From: Halobacteriovorax sp.
Lineage (GTDB): Bacteria; Bdellovibrionota; Bacteriovoracia; Bacteriovoracales; Bacteriovoracaceae
Direction of reading: 5' to 3'
DNA length: 64,000 nucleotides
NCBI GenBank assembly: GCA_002720865.1
Contig: PBIO01000030.1
Location: 62,001 to 126,000, forward strand
Shown: in pieces, positions 8,923 through 18,299 of the stretch
Numbering within the stretch: the stretch's first letter is position 1
How the letters are laid out: each line of letters starts with the position of its first letter
The notes under the pieces: model-generated
Databases searched by the model: none
Seen by the model: only the letters and a program-made list of their open reading frames with translations
What the model was told of the DNA's origin: nothing
Made by a program: the position numbers and the translations under genes

Positions 8923-8951
8923 ATTTTCGAAGGCATACGCATAAATGTCAA
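8923..8951 (-). promoter_or_regulatory. Sigma-70-type promoter of the outer-membrane protein gene
   Basis: Reading the minus strand, a perfect -35 TTGACA (8951-8946) is followed after 17 bases by GAAAAT (8928-8923), with a very AT-rich stretch downstream that includes TATAAT. The 5' leader to the ATG at 8821 would be about 95-100 bases. The TATAAT lies at a poor distance from the -35, so the exact -10 is uncertain. Confidence 0.55.
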
Positions 8952-8978
8952 CACATTGGAGCAAAAAAATTCACTCTC

Positions 8979-10121
8979 CTATTGAAGAGAATCTTCGACA
9001 ATCTTTTGTCTCGCAAGCGCTCGCATCAAATGACTTGGCGCTTTTTTGGAATCTTCGAAGATTGTTTCCGTAGGGGCACTATGTCCAAATGGGCCATTAA
9101 CACTAACCATTTCAAGATTCTTTATCCCAGTTAAACCTTTTTGATAGAGGGCATCGTCAATTTCTGGACAGGAGGTATGCTTCTCTAAAGTGATAAATTC
9201 TGTGCATGAAATTTTTTTCGCTTTTTTAAATATTTTTTCAATATGTCGCTTAAGAAGACGTATTTTTCGGGAAATATCCTCTTCATTCTGCTGATTTATA
9301 TCAACGTAAAGGATAAATTCGATGAATTGTTTACCGTCTTCAGTACCAAATTCACCGATAAAATGACCCCATTCATGGGTGTAACTTAATGGTACAAAAA
9401 GTGTTTCTTCTTTATCTGTAATTGGCTCATCAAAAACATACTTAATAAAAAGTGAAGCAGGCGCTTGAGTTGATTCACAGAACTGAATGAACTCATCACT
9501 TAATTTATTCTTATTCTCATAAGCATGAAGAAAAGCTTCTGGCCCAAGACCCCAGTAAAGATGTTCTGACTGAAGCATTTCCCCAATGGTAGTGGAGATA
9601 GTCCAATTAGTATTCTCAATTAGCTCAGTAGGTTCAACTTGATTGATGTTTAGTAAGGTGTTGTCCCATTTTCTTTCATTAAGCTTTGTAAAAAACTCTT
9701 CGTCTTTTAAAAAAGGATAAACTTGAGCCAAGTTTAGCTCTGCTCTTTGACCTTTATAGAACTCTTCTCCCCATAGGAGTGGTTCCGATTTTCCTCTTCC
9801 CGAGAACTTTCTAAATTCTTGTTCTTTAAAGTACTCAGCTTCTTTTTCTACGAGAGTTATTTCAACTTCTGGATATAGTTTCTTAAAGGCCTCTATATTA
9901 GCCTCTCCACGTAGAGAAGACGGTCCCTTAGGTAAAACCTCAAGAGGAGTTAGTTCCTTTTGGCAAAGTAACTGAACTTCGCTTTCCCCATATTTTTCAA
10001 TTAATGTTTTATATAGTGCGATAGAATGCACATCTTCACCTACGACTAAGTGTCTGATGAATTTAGGTGTTAATTCTGTTGATTCTTCTTTTTTAAGTGC
10101 GCGGATGTCACTAAAACTCAT
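8979..10121 (-). CDS. Conserved-looking protein of unknown function
   Basis: I do not recognise a family. The product has 380 residues, no signal peptide and no membrane helix, so it is probably cytoplasmic. The N-terminal block (KFIRHLVVGEDVHSIALYKTLIEKYGESEVQLLC) has the strand-loop-helix-strand look of a dinucleotide-binding fold, but the loop is GEDVHS rather than GxGxxG. A later block near residue 250 (PLSYTHEWGHFIGEFG) contains HEWGH, which fits HExxH; the context shows no third metal ligand I can defend. The C-terminal NGPFGHSAPTET could be an active-site-like loop. Codon use matches its neighbours. The ATG has GGGG-type spacing upstream. It could be a degenerate flavin amine-oxidase-like protein; this is weak. 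Confidence 0.75.
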   Translation of the reverse strand: MSFSDIRALKKEESTELTPKFIRHLVVGEDVHSIALYKTLIEKYGESEVQLLCQKELTPLEVLPKGPSSLRGEANIEAFKKLYPEVEITLVEKEAEYFKEQEFRKFSGRGKSEPLLWGEEFYKGQRAELNLAQVYPFLKDEEFFTKLNERKWDNTLLNINQVEPTELIENTNWTISTTIGEMLQSEHLYWGLGPEAFLHAYENKNKLSDEFIQFCESTQAPASLFIKYVFDEPITDKEETLFVPLSYTHEWGHFIGEFGTEDGKQFIEFILYVDINQQNEEDISRKIRLLKRHIEKIFKKAKKISCTEFITLEKHTSCPEIDDALYQKGLTGIKNLEMVSVNGPFGHSAPTETIFEDSKKAPSHLMRALARQKIVEDSLQ

Positions 10122-10243
10122 TTCTTATGCCCCTGCTATTCGATTGTGTGTGACACAATACTACAAGTAAGGCTTTCGCCTTACAAGCAGTCTATGTGGT
10201 TCAAGAATAGTGGTGGAAGTGGTTTCGAGCGCTTAACGCAGGA

Positions 10244-11755
10244 CTATCTAACTGCTAAACGATCGCCTGGTCTAATCATGCGTCGCTTCAAGAGTTTCAT
10301 ATTAGAAGCAATCAGATCATTTAATTGAAGACCATTTTTTCTGGCCACAGTCCAAAGTGAATCACCTTTTTTAACCGTGTAATAAACTTTAGGGTTACTG
10401 ATTTTCTTGCCTCTTCTATTGGCGATATTAATTCTCTTTCTATAAGCCCTGTATCTTCGAACTCTTTTACGAGGTCTCTCATAAAGATCAGCGTACATAT
10501 TAGCTTTTATATTCTGACCTTCTCTAAAAGGAAGTGTAATTAAAGTTCCTCTTTTCAGTTTTGATTTTGCTGTTAAACCTGGATTAAGTTTTTCTAAAAC
10601 ATAGGATTTTTTAATTTTGTATTTTTTAGCTACATGAGAGAGTCTGGCATTTTTGCCGCGAACTTTATATTTCATATACTCAGTCGCTGCAAAAGTACCA
10701 ACTTCAGATTCACAACAACGACTCCAAGCTACTTGGAATCCAACCGGAATTCTTAAGCGATACTTTTCTACATTTGGTGGAGTATGCCATCTTAGTAGTT
10801 CTGGGTTTAATCTTTGAATTTCCTCAAAGTCGACTTCAATAGCTTTAGCAACTTTCATGAGGTCAGTATTCGCTGGTAATTCAATCTCTTCGAAATCAAG
10901 TGGCTCACTAAAATCAATATCTTCAAATCCAAAAGACTTTAAGTTCTTTCCGATTATCGCAAGGGCCATAATTTTTGGAACATAGTTTTTTGTTTCTGGT
11001 TTTAAATATCTACCTTTAGAAATCTTCCAGAAGTTTTCTGTTCTATAACGGCGAATAGCTCTACCAATTTTTCCTTCTCCGGCGTTATAACCGGCGGCAG
11101 CGAGCTCCCAAGATCCAAAGTCTTCAAATAACTTTCTTAAATATTTAGATGAAGCGATCGTTGCTTTAATTGGATCTCTTCTTTCATCGATGTACCAGTC
11201 AATCTTTAAACCGAATCTCTTCCCGGTAAATGGCATAAACTGCCAAGGACCCACTGCTCTTGCCCAACTTTTAGCTTTATTTTGAAAACCACTTTCAGCC
11301 ATGGCCAAAAAGATCAGGTCTCTAGGAAGTCCATTATCTTCTAAAATTTTTCCCATCAATGGTGCGTATCTTCCCGCCCTACCTGAGTACCGTTGAAAAA
11401 AGCCACGCCCACGAGTTAAGAAATAATCAATCCATCTTTTAACTTTGGCATTATAAACAACAGGAATATCAAAGTAGTAATTCTCTAACTTAAGATGTTC
11501 AGCACCATAGAGAAAATAGGTTTTTGTCTTATGCTTATTAGGCTCTTTAATCTTTGATGAACCAATAATTTGAGAATCGTTTCTATGGACGACCGCTTGT
11601 CTTTGGGCCTCCAATGCTTTTTGCATATTTTTAGAAATATTCTTTTCGTATTCTTCAGGAGTTTGACTAACCTCTTGATGGCTAGCACAGCCCCCTAAAA
11701 GAACTAGTGAAGAAGCCAGAAGTATACTTAAGTTTTTGAAATTATTCATGAACAT
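10244..11755 (-). CDS. mltD: Membrane-bound lytic murein transglycosylase D
   Basis: Lipoprotein of 503 residues that cleaves peptidoglycan glycan strands with 1,6-anhydro formation. Lipobox LLGGC puts the acylated Cys at residue 23. The SLT domain spans about 130-250, with the catalytic Glu at 154 in LAMAESGF, then AVGPWQFMPFTG and the AAAGYNAGEGKIGRA motif. A LysM domain for glycan binding occupies about 457-503 (YYTVKKGDSLWTVARKNG ... RPGDRL), and a weaker LysM-like segment lies near 365-410. The stretch 410-455 is very Arg/Lys-rich. The first ATG is chosen because GAGGA lies six bases upstream. Confidence 0.92.
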   Translation of the reverse strand: MFMNNFKNLSILLASSLVLLGGCASHQEVSQTPEEYEKNISKNMQKALEAQRQAVVHRNDSQIIGSSKIKEPNKHKTKTYFLYGAEHLKLENYYFDIPVVYNAKVKRWIDYFLTRGRGFFQRYSGRAGRYAPLMGKILEDNGLPRDLIFLAMAESGFQNKAKSWARAVGPWQFMPFTGKRFGLKIDWYIDERRDPIKATIASSKYLRKLFEDFGSWELAAAGYNAGEGKIGRAIRRYRTENFWKISKGRYLKPETKNYVPKIMALAIIGKNLKSFGFEDIDFSEPLDFEEIELPANTDLMKVAKAIEVDFEEIQRLNPELLRWHTPPNVEKYRLRIPVGFQVAWSRCCESEVGTFAATEYMKYKVRGKNARLSHVAKKYKIKKSYVLEKLNPGLTAKSKLKRGTLITLPFREGQNIKANMYADLYERPRKRVRRYRAYRKRINIANRRGKKISNPKVYYTVKKGDSLWTVARKNGLQLNDLIASNMKLLKRRMIRPGDRLAVR

Positions 11756-11776
11756 ATAAAGTCCTCAATTCGTACT

Positions 11777-11792
11777 GGAAGATCCATCTTCC
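11777..11792. promoter_or_regulatory. Inverted repeat just downstream of the mltD promoter (candidate operator)
   Basis: GGAAGAT-CC-ATCTTCC is a perfect 16-bp interrupted palindrome. The predicted mltD -10 ends at 11802, so the repeat covers roughly +4 to +20 of the transcript. The two-base spacer makes an RNA hairpin poor, so a dimeric repressor site is the likelier reading. No regulator is identified. Confidence 0.4.
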
Positions 11793-11801
11793 GAATACCC
11801 T

Positions 11802-11830
11802 ATTGTCCCATCCCTACAAAAGGGGGTCAA
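11802..11830 (-). promoter_or_regulatory. Promoter of mltD
   Basis: On the minus strand TTGACC (11830-11825) and GACAAT (11807-11802) are separated by exactly 17 bases. The transcript start would fall near 11795, giving a leader of about 40 bases with the GAGGA ribosome site. Confidence 0.6.
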
Positions 11831-11927
11831 ACAAAAGGCATTTTAGTCAAGTTTTACCTACTTAGATAGTCCTAAGTTCTTGAAATCTGACAACTATTCC
11901 TGCCAGCCCTTCAAAACTATTTGATCT

Positions 11928-13181
11928 TTAGACCTTTCCTTCCCGGTCCATATAACTATCCACAACAATGGTCCCAACAGCGTCCCCAAAGACGTTTACA
12001 GTGGTTCTAAACATATCAAGAAGTCTATCAACCGCTAGAATTAGGCCAATCCCTTCAAGTGGAAGACCAACTGCACCAAGAACAATGGACATAGTAATTA
12101 GCCCCGCCCCAGGTATGGCCGCTGCTCCAACTGCAGCAAGGGAGGCCGTCATAAAGATCACCATCTGCTGACCAATACTTAAATCAATTCCATAGGCCTG
12201 AGCAATAAAGATAGCCGCTACTGATTCATAAAGAGCTGTTCCATCCATATTAACTGTTGCCCCAAGTGGAAGAACAAATTTAGCTGTTTCATTATGAACA
12301 CCTAGGTTTTCTTCAACTGAAGTCATCGTAATTGGTAGTGTGGCTGCTGAAGATGAAGTTGAAAATGCCGTCATTAGAGCCGGATAAATTCCTTTTAAAA
12401 TAAAAAGTGGTGATTTTTTTAATCTCCATGAAGCAACAAACATTAAAAAGCATGCGTGACAAAGAAGACCAATGATTACCGTGGCAATATATTTCGATAG
12501 TGAAATCAAAGCTCCATAACCAGACTTAGCCATTACGTCTAACATAAGAACAAAGATACCAATGGGAGCGAACTTCATGATTCCGTGAACCATCACCATT
12601 GATAAATGTTCTAGAGAAGTCATAAAACTAGTAATAGGTTGACTCTCTTTCATATGATAAAGAGTGGCCCAACCAAACATCATGGCAAAAACGATAACTT
12701 GAAGTACTGTTGAATTGGCCATGGCCTGAAAGGGGTTAGTTGGAATGGCATCAACAATAACTCCGATTATTGTTTTCCAAAGTCCCTCTGTCGCCTGAAC
12801 TCTTTCCGCCATATTTCCTGAGAGACCATCAAGCCCTTGGGTTCCAAGGTCTGCACCAACACCCGGGTTGATTAGGTTCACAAAAATAAGTCCGAACATA
12901 ACCGCGATAGCCGTGGTTAAGAAGTAGTAACCCATGGCTTTTCTTCCCATAGCCCCGAGCTGTTCCGGTGTACCAAGATTAACCATGGACATATAAATCG
13001 ATGATAGAACGAGGGGAACAATCATCATTTTTAGTAAGCGAATAAAAATTGCACCAACTGGTTTAACATAAGCAACGAGTTCTCCTTGTCCGGTTTTGAA
13101 TAAAATCAAACCAACAATAAGACCCGCTATCATTGCGATACCAATTCTTTGAGCATCCTTTTTAGATCCGGCAGACGACAT
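11928..13181 (-). CDS. Dicarboxylate/amino acid:cation symporter (DAACS, GltP/DctA type)
   Basis: Inner-membrane transporter of 417 residues in the SLC1/DAACS family, which takes up glutamate, aspartate or C4-dicarboxylates with Na+ or H+. Clear family marks are the serine-rich re-entrant loop STSSSAATLP near residue 272, the helix-7 block LPLGATVNMDGTALYE near 302, the second re-entrant loop AAIPGAGLI near 354, and the C-terminal helix-8 block DRLLDMFRTTVNVFGDAVG. The pair of motifs argues for a functional carrier; substrate and ion cannot be assigned. AAGGGG lies shortly before the ATG. Nutrient uptake of amino acids would suit a protein-consuming heterotroph (inference). Confidence 0.92.
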   Translation of the reverse strand: MSSAGSKKDAQRIGIAMIAGLIVGLILFKTGQGELVAYVKPVGAIFIRLLKMMIVPLVLSSIYMSMVNLGTPEQLGAMGRKAMGYYFLTTAIAVMFGLIFVNLINPGVGADLGTQGLDGLSGNMAERVQATEGLWKTIIGVIVDAIPTNPFQAMANSTVLQVIVFAMMFGWATLYHMKESQPITSFMTSLEHLSMVMVHGIMKFAPIGIFVLMLDVMAKSGYGALISLSKYIATVIIGLLCHACFLMFVASWRLKKSPLFILKGIYPALMTAFSTSSSAATLPITMTSVEENLGVHNETAKFVLPLGATVNMDGTALYESVAAIFIAQAYGIDLSIGQQMVIFMTASLAAVGAAAIPGAGLITMSIVLGAVGLPLEGIGLILAVDRLLDMFRTTVNVFGDAVGTIVVDSYMDREGKV

Positions 13182-13276
13182 TTATTTCCCCTTTAGAGTG
13201 GACCAAACGATTGACCCAAAATTCTGATAAAATTAAGTAGTGCTCATCATTATACAGGTGAGTTAGGGATTACAGG

Positions 13277-13837
13277 ATGCGAAAAATCTTTTTATTTTTA
13301 ATACTTAGCTTTTCACTGAATCTTAATGCTGAAGTTAAGCCGGCCAACTACGACTTCTCGCTAGAATCCCTTAAAGTGTTTAAGCCAGGCAGCACACGAG
13401 CCGCTTTTGAAAAAAAATACGGTAAAGGAGAGGTTTGGAAAGAGGAAAATAAAACAGTAATCCTCAAGTACTACGTTGCTCAAATCAGATACAAGTTTCC
13501 GGTCTTTGTTCAGGTCTTTGACGGAAAGGTAGTTGATTTCTTTGCTAGGCTACCAACTTACTTTCTCCACGATCTTTTTCATCAAAGTATTATCAATCGT
13601 GTTGGGAAACAAGATAAGTATTTTCGAGTTGAGAATAATGCTCTTTATAAGTGGGTAAATAAAAAAGGAATTGATTATACCTATTCCGGAACTTGTACAA
13701 TTACTTGCTTTCCAATTTTTTATTCAGAAGCTTTAAACAAACCACCTGGTGGAATGAATAAGTATAAACCTCTTGTTGAACAATTTAATTCTTCTGCGAA
13801 TCTTGAGGAATCTTTGAAACGGGGATCCAGTCAATAA
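13277..13837 (+). CDS. Secreted protein of unknown function
   Basis: The 186-residue product has a signal peptide ending near residue 19 (FLFLILSFSLNLNAEV). The mature part has no family mark I know. It contains 'VFKPGSTRAAFEKKYGKGEVW', reminiscent of the small periplasmic repeats in which a short helix follows a 'G-x-s/t-xx-ev' turn, and two close cysteines in CTITC near residue 141 that could form a disulphide or bind a metal. The 3' end overlaps the convergent lgt gene by 53 bases. It is divergent from the symporter gene with a 95-base spacer that holds an AT-rich promoter-like stretch. Confidence 0.7.
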   Translation: MRKIFLFLILSFSLNLNAEVKPANYDFSLESLKVFKPGSTRAAFEKKYGKGEVWKEENKTVILKYYVAQIRYKFPVFVQVFDGKVVDFFARLPTYFLHDLFHQSIINRVGKQDKYFRVENNALYKWVNKKGIDYTYSGTCTITCFPIFYSEALNKPPGGMNKYKPLVEQFNSSANLEESLKRGSSQ

Positions 13838-14621
13838 CTTCAGCTTTCTTCTTAACGATAAATAAAGAAACTCCCCCGCCGATCATCATAATCATGCAAA
13901 GAATTTGTCCCATAGTAGTAGTACCACCAAAGTAATAACCCAGTTGTGCATCTGCTTCTCTGAAAAATTCAACCACATATCTAAAGAAACCATAACCAAT
14001 CACATAAGTGGCAGCGATCACTCCATAATGTCTTAAGCGCTTAAACATAAACCACAAAATTAGCCATAGGACGAAGCCTTCTAAAATACCCTCATAAAGC
14101 TGTGAAGCATGTCTTGGATAAGGGCCGCCTCCAGGAAAGATCATACCAATAGCTGAGTCAGTCGTTCTTCCGTAAAGCTCACCATTTAAAAAGTTTCCGA
14201 TCCTTCCCCAAAAAACACCTTGGGCACCTGATAAGGCCACCACATCCATGGTTTGTCCCCAGCTGATTCCATTTCTTTTGGCAAAGATTAATCCTCCAGC
14301 AAGTAGACCCGCTAGAGCTCCGTGATAACTAAGACCACCTTTCCAAACTGATAAAAGTTCATCTAAATGATTTCCGTAATAATCCCAATTATAAATAAAG
14401 ACATAAGCAAAACGTGCACCGATAAACATACACACAATCATTGTCATGATTAATGAGTCGACTTTATCGGGAGTCACTTTAAAAAAACCTTTATTAATTA
14501 AAACTTTGCAAAGCTGACCTGCAATGATGAAACCCACCACGTACATCAATCCATACCAACGGACTTCTAATGGACCAATACCAAAAATGACGGGATCAAA
14601 ATCTACAACGAAACTATTCAT
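13785..14621 (-). CDS. lgt: Phosphatidylglycerol--prolipoprotein diacylglyceryl transferase
   Basis: Integral membrane enzyme of 278 residues that attaches diacylglycerol to the lipobox cysteine of prolipoproteins, the first step of lipoprotein maturation. Seven hydrophobic segments are present. The Lgt signature GRIGNFLNGELYGR is at about 139-152 with the essential Arg, and GGLSYHGA at 95-102 carries the conserved His. Several lipobox proteins in this window are its likely substrates. It follows the 269-residue gene upstream by 22 bases and is probably cotranscribed. The end overlaps the convergent secreted-protein gene. Confidence 0.96.
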   Translation of the reverse strand: MNSFVVDFDPVIFGIGPLEVRWYGLMYVVGFIIAGQLCKVLINKGFFKVTPDKVDSLIMTMIVCMFIGARFAYVFIYNWDYYGNHLDELLSVWKGGLSYHGALAGLLAGGLIFAKRNGISWGQTMDVVALSGAQGVFWGRIGNFLNGELYGRTTDSAIGMIFPGGGPYPRHASQLYEGILEGFVLWLILWFMFKRLRHYGVIAATYVIGYGFFRYVVEFFREADAQLGYYFGGTTTMGQILCMIMMIGGGVSLFIVKKKAEVIDWIPVSKIPQDSQKN

Positions 14622-14643
14622 GAGATAAGGTTAACAAGGTTTT

Positions 14644-15453
14644 TTATAAAGACAAGTCAGTACGCGGTTTGAAACTCTCTCGTGGGTGAACAAGACCTTC
14701 AGCAAATTTAGCCAAAGTTTGGATAACCTGCCTAACTGGCATATTTAAACCTTGATGATCAAAGAAAGTTGAATTCACCAGTAAAAAGCTTAACAGCTCT
14801 TCAGAGGTCATTCTAATATTTCTATTTTTTAAAATAGAATCCAATCTTAAAATTCCAAAATAAGGCTTCATTTTGGTAGCCCCCTCAATTGAATATAGAA
14901 AACGCTTTCTAACATCAACAAAGACTGCTTCCCCTTGAGCCTCAGCTTTTTTAAGGACTACGATTCCTTCTTCTACTGGCACGCCCCAAAAGCCGACAAT
15001 CCCTTGTGTTACAAGGGCCCAACTTAAATAGCGATTAATAATGGTTCGATAATCTGGCAATGCTTCTGATGAGCCAAAGTCTGAAAAGCAGCCCATCTCC
15101 CACATTCCAACTCCAAAGGAGTAAACAAGCAGTGCTCTGCCTTTAAATCGATAAACTCGATATCCGTCCTTAGGCGTAATACATTCAGCGCCCCAGCGAT
15201 CACTTTCAGTCACAGAGTTTATTTGTCTTCCTACATTTGGGGAAGCTAAACGGATCGTTAGAATATTGCCGGAAAAGTCTGGTGTCGCCTGCGTTTCTAA
15301 GTCTAAGGCCTCTCTCTCTGACAGCTCTTGAAACTTCATCTGCATAAGAAAGGCTGAAAGCGAAGCATCAAAATCAGAAAGATTAACCTTTATATAGGCC
15401 GGTAACCCTTGATCTTTTTGAAACTGAAAATATGTCCACTTTGAAGTACTCAT
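14644..15453 (-). CDS. Protein of unknown function upstream of lgt
   Basis: No family recognised. The product has 269 residues, no signal peptide or membrane helix, and a mixed alpha/beta composition. The middle part (WGAECITPKDGYRVYRFKGRALLVYSFGVGMWEMG) looks like consecutive beta strands, and the C-terminal part is helical (SEELLSFLLVN; RQVIQTLAKFAEGLV). A good GGAAGGG ribosome site lies before the ATG. It shares a direction and a 22-base gap with lgt, so the two are likely one operon; functional linkage is not shown. Confidence 0.75.
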   Translation of the reverse strand: MSTSKWTYFQFQKDQGLPAYIKVNLSDFDASLSAFLMQMKFQELSEREALDLETQATPDFSGNILTIRLASPNVGRQINSVTESDRWGAECITPKDGYRVYRFKGRALLVYSFGVGMWEMGCFSDFGSSEALPDYRTIINRYLSWALVTQGIVGFWGVPVEEGIVVLKKAEAQGEAVFVDVRKRFLYSIEGATKMKPYFGILRLDSILKNRNIRMTSEELLSFLLVNSTFFDHQGLNMPVRQVIQTLAKFAEGLVHPRESFKPRTDLSL

Positions 15454-15526
15454 ACACCCTTCCTATCGGATATCCCGCAAATTTACTTTATTTACCGACC
15501 CTTCGCATCAAGTACTGGGAATCGCC

Positions 15527-15555
15527 TTGACATAGGGCCCTAAAATGACTAATTT
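15527..15555 (+). promoter_or_regulatory. Promoter of the rplU-rpmA operon
   Basis: Perfect -35 TTGACA (15527-15532), a 17-base spacer and -10 TAATTT (15550-15555). The start would be near 15562, giving a leader of about 80 bases before rplU. Confidence 0.75.
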
Positions 15556-15561
15556 TCCCTA

Positions 15562-15636
15562 TCTTAAGATCACGTAATTGGACTAAGTCCGGGGATTTCA
15601 AAAGCGAGTTTCGCCCCTGGGATTTGTCGAGGAGAT
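15562..15636 (+). promoter_or_regulatory. Structured rplU 5' leader (candidate ribosomal-protein leader)
   Basis: The leader holds a short hairpin GGAC-TAA-GTCC (15580-15590) followed at once by GGGG (15591-15594), which can pair with CCCC at 15614-15617 around an A-rich loop. The GAGGAGAT ribosome site of rplU follows. L21 leaders with two stems are known in several phyla, but I cannot match this one to a described class. Confidence 0.3.
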
Positions 15637-15641
15637 AAAAT

Positions 15642-15992
15642 ATGTACGCAGTTGTTGAGATTGGTGGTCACCAATACAAAGTTAAAGCCGGCGACTTAAT
15701 CGATGTTCAGAAATTAGAAGGTGAAGCAGGATCTACTGTTGAACTTGATAAAGTTCTTTTCGTTGGTGGAGATAAACCAGAAGTTGGTCTTCCACATGTA
15801 TCAGGCGCTAAGGTTACAGCAAAACTTATCAAGCATGACAAAAGTAGAAAGCAGCTTGTTTTCGTAAGAAAGCCAGGGATGTACAGAAGAAAAAATGGAC
15901 ATCGTCAGCAATACACAGCTCTTCTTATTACTGATGTTAATGGAACAAAAATTGATCCAAAAAGTAAGAACGCTGAAAAATACTTAAAATAA
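15642..15992 (+). CDS. rplU: 50S ribosomal protein L21
   Basis: Ribosomal protein of 116 residues that binds 23S rRNA on the large subunit. It begins MYAVVEIGGHQYKVKAGD and has the C-terminal L21 signature KSRKQLVFVRKPGMYRRKNGHRQ, here with a slightly unusual 'MYRRKNGHRQQYT'. It is about a dozen residues longer than the common 103, through a C-terminal Lys-rich tail. It is the first gene of the rplU-rpmA pair, with GAGGAG before the ATG and a consensus-like promoter upstream. Confidence 0.97.
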   Translation: MYAVVEIGGHQYKVKAGDLIDVQKLEGEAGSTVELDKVLFVGGDKPEVGLPHVSGAKVTAKLIKHDKSRKQLVFVRKPGMYRRKNGHRQQYTALLITDVNGTKIDPKSKNAEKYLK

Positions 15993-16018
15993 TTTTAAAA
16001 ATATAAGAGGAGTACACA

Positions 16019-16273
16019 ATGGCACATAAGAAAGCCGGTGGTTCAACCAATAACGGAAGAGATTCAAACCCTAACATGTACGGTGTTAAGAGATACGCAG
16101 GTGAAAACGTTTTAGCTGGAAATATTCTAGTACGTCAGTGCGGATCAAATTTTCACGCAGGACCTGGTGTAGGAACTGGTAAAGACTTTACACTTTTCGC
16201 TCTAACAGAAGGAAAAGTTAAGTTTGGTTACTACAACAAAAAGAAACAAATTGTTTCTGTTGTCTCTGCTTAA
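16019..16273 (+). CDS. rpmA: 50S ribosomal protein L27
   Basis: Ribosomal protein of 84 residues with its N-terminus near the peptidyl-transferase centre. It starts [17 protein letters not shown], the universal L27 signature including the GSTKNGRDS-type block (N in place of K). No Firmicutes-type cleavable N-terminal extension is present. It lies 26 bases after rplU with AGAGGAG upstream and is followed by an intrinsic terminator. Confidence 0.97.
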   Translation: MAHKKAGGSTNNGRDSNPNMYGVKRYAGENVLAGNILVRQCGSNFHAGPGVGTGKDFTLFALTEGKVKFGYYNKKKQIVSVVSA

Positions 16274-16304
16274 TTAGTTTCTAAGAAATTAATACATAGT
16301 ATTG

Positions 16305-16335
16305 AAGGGGAATCTGAAAAGGTTCCCCTTTTTTT
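16305..16335 (+). terminator. Intrinsic terminator after rpmA
   Basis: AAGGGGAA (16305-16312) pairs with TTCCCCTT (16323-16330) across a ten-base loop and is followed by a T-run to 16335. It separates rplU-rpmA from obg, which starts 15 bases on, so obg must use read-through or a promoter overlapping this site. Confidence 0.88.
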
Positions 16336-16341
16336 GTATAA

Positions 16342-17352
<1,011 letters not shown>

Positions 17353-17364
17353 GTAGGAATAATT

Positions 17365-17826
17365 ATGAGTGCAGAATATATTAAAACTGAAGTTGATAAG
17401 ATCGTTGAAGATAAATCCTTTCCTTATCCGCAAAATATTGCCATGGCAGCTGCTTGGATAATGGGAAACTTTAAAGGTCTTAACCTTAAAGTTTTAGATA
17501 CTACTAAAAGAAGCTCTCTTGCTGACTTTTTTATTATGGGAAGCGCAAACAATATGACTCAAGCTAAATCAATGGCTGATGAAATTGTTGTTCAACTTAA
17601 AAGACATAACGTTAAAGTTCTTTCTAAAGAAGGCCTTGGTGGCTCGGAGTGGATTCTTATAGATCTAGGCGATATTATTGTTCACGTATTTTTAGACAAT
17701 ACAAGAACAACTTATAATCTTGATGAACTTTGGCAAGATGCCCCTCAGATTAAAATTCCAAATGAATACTATTTTGAAGAGCCCACAGAAAGTGATGAAG
17801 AAACTGGTGGCCGTAACTTCTTCTAA
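17365..17826 (+). CDS. rsfS: Ribosomal silencing factor RsfS
   Basis: RsfS binds L14 and blocks subunit joining when nutrients are scarce. The product has 153 residues. The core at about 20-125 shows the family blocks VLDTTKRSSLADFFIMGSANN, QAKSMADEIV, GSEWILIDLGDIIVHVFLD and the end YNLDELW. The C-terminal Asp/Glu-rich tail (about 25 residues) is an addition of low complexity. It starts 12 bases after obg and ends directly against rlmH. Confidence 0.95.
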   Translation: MSAEYIKTEVDKIVEDKSFPYPQNIAMAAAWIMGNFKGLNLKVLDTTKRSSLADFFIMGSANNMTQAKSMADEIVVQLKRHNVKVLSKEGLGGSEWILIDLGDIIVHVFLDNTRTTYNLDELWQDAPQIKIPNEYYFEEPTESDEETGGRNFF

Positions 17827-18276
17827 ATGAAAGGTATTCACCTCATAGTCGTTGGGAAACTCAAGGATAAAAACCTTGAGTCCCTTGAAGCGGATTATTT
17901 AAAAAGAATCAAAAATCCAAGTCTGATAATCCACGAAGTTAAATCCTGTGAAGAGCGACTTGATGAAGAAGCTTTTGAAGTCATCAAGAAAATTGACTCT
18001 ATTGGTAAAGGTAGGATTATCTTACTCGCTGAAAAAGGCAAGCAATTCGACTCTCCAGAGTTTTCAAAATGGATCTTTAGTCATTTGGAAGTAAATCAGA
18101 ATTTATTTTTAGTTATCGGCGGAGCCTCAGGGCACGGTCAGGCCATTCAAGAGCGAGCTGACGAGTGTATCTCACTTGGAAAACTAACCTATCCGCATAA
18201 ATTAGCGAGATTACTTTTAGTGGAACAAATCTATAGAGGGGTGACCATCAGAGATGGGCACCCATATCATAAGTGA
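17827..18276 (+). CDS. rlmH: 23S rRNA (pseudouridine(1915)-N3)-methyltransferase RlmH
   Basis: SPOUT methyltransferase of 149 residues that methylates pseudouridine 1915 in helix 69 of 23S rRNA. Diagnostic blocks are the start IHLIVVGKLKDKNLESLEADYLKRI, the knot segment FLVIGGASGHG and the C-terminus KLARLLLVEQIYRG...GHPYHK. The ATG follows the rsfS stop with no gap, so the two are coupled. RsfS-RlmH adjacency is common in bacteria. Confidence 0.96.
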   Translation: MKGIHLIVVGKLKDKNLESLEADYLKRIKNPSLIIHEVKSCEERLDEEAFEVIKKIDSIGKGRIILLAEKGKQFDSPEFSKWIFSHLEVNQNLFLVIGGASGHGQAIQERADECISLGKLTYPHKLARLLLVEQIYRGVTIRDGHPYHK

Positions 18277-18290
18277 TGCGGGAGCATCAC
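18273..18290. terminator. Hairpin at the rlmH stop, weak bidirectional terminator
   Basis: GTGATGC-GGGA-GCATCAC overlaps the rlmH stop codon and sits between convergent genes. Only TCTAAT follows on the plus strand, so any termination is weak or factor-dependent. Confidence 0.3.
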
Positions 18291-18299
18291 TCTAATACC

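Noticed and set aside
15591-15617. GGGG/CCCC pairing before rplU as a riboswitch
   Set aside because: Only four pairs, and no conserved riboswitch core is seen; kept only as a possible leader structure.
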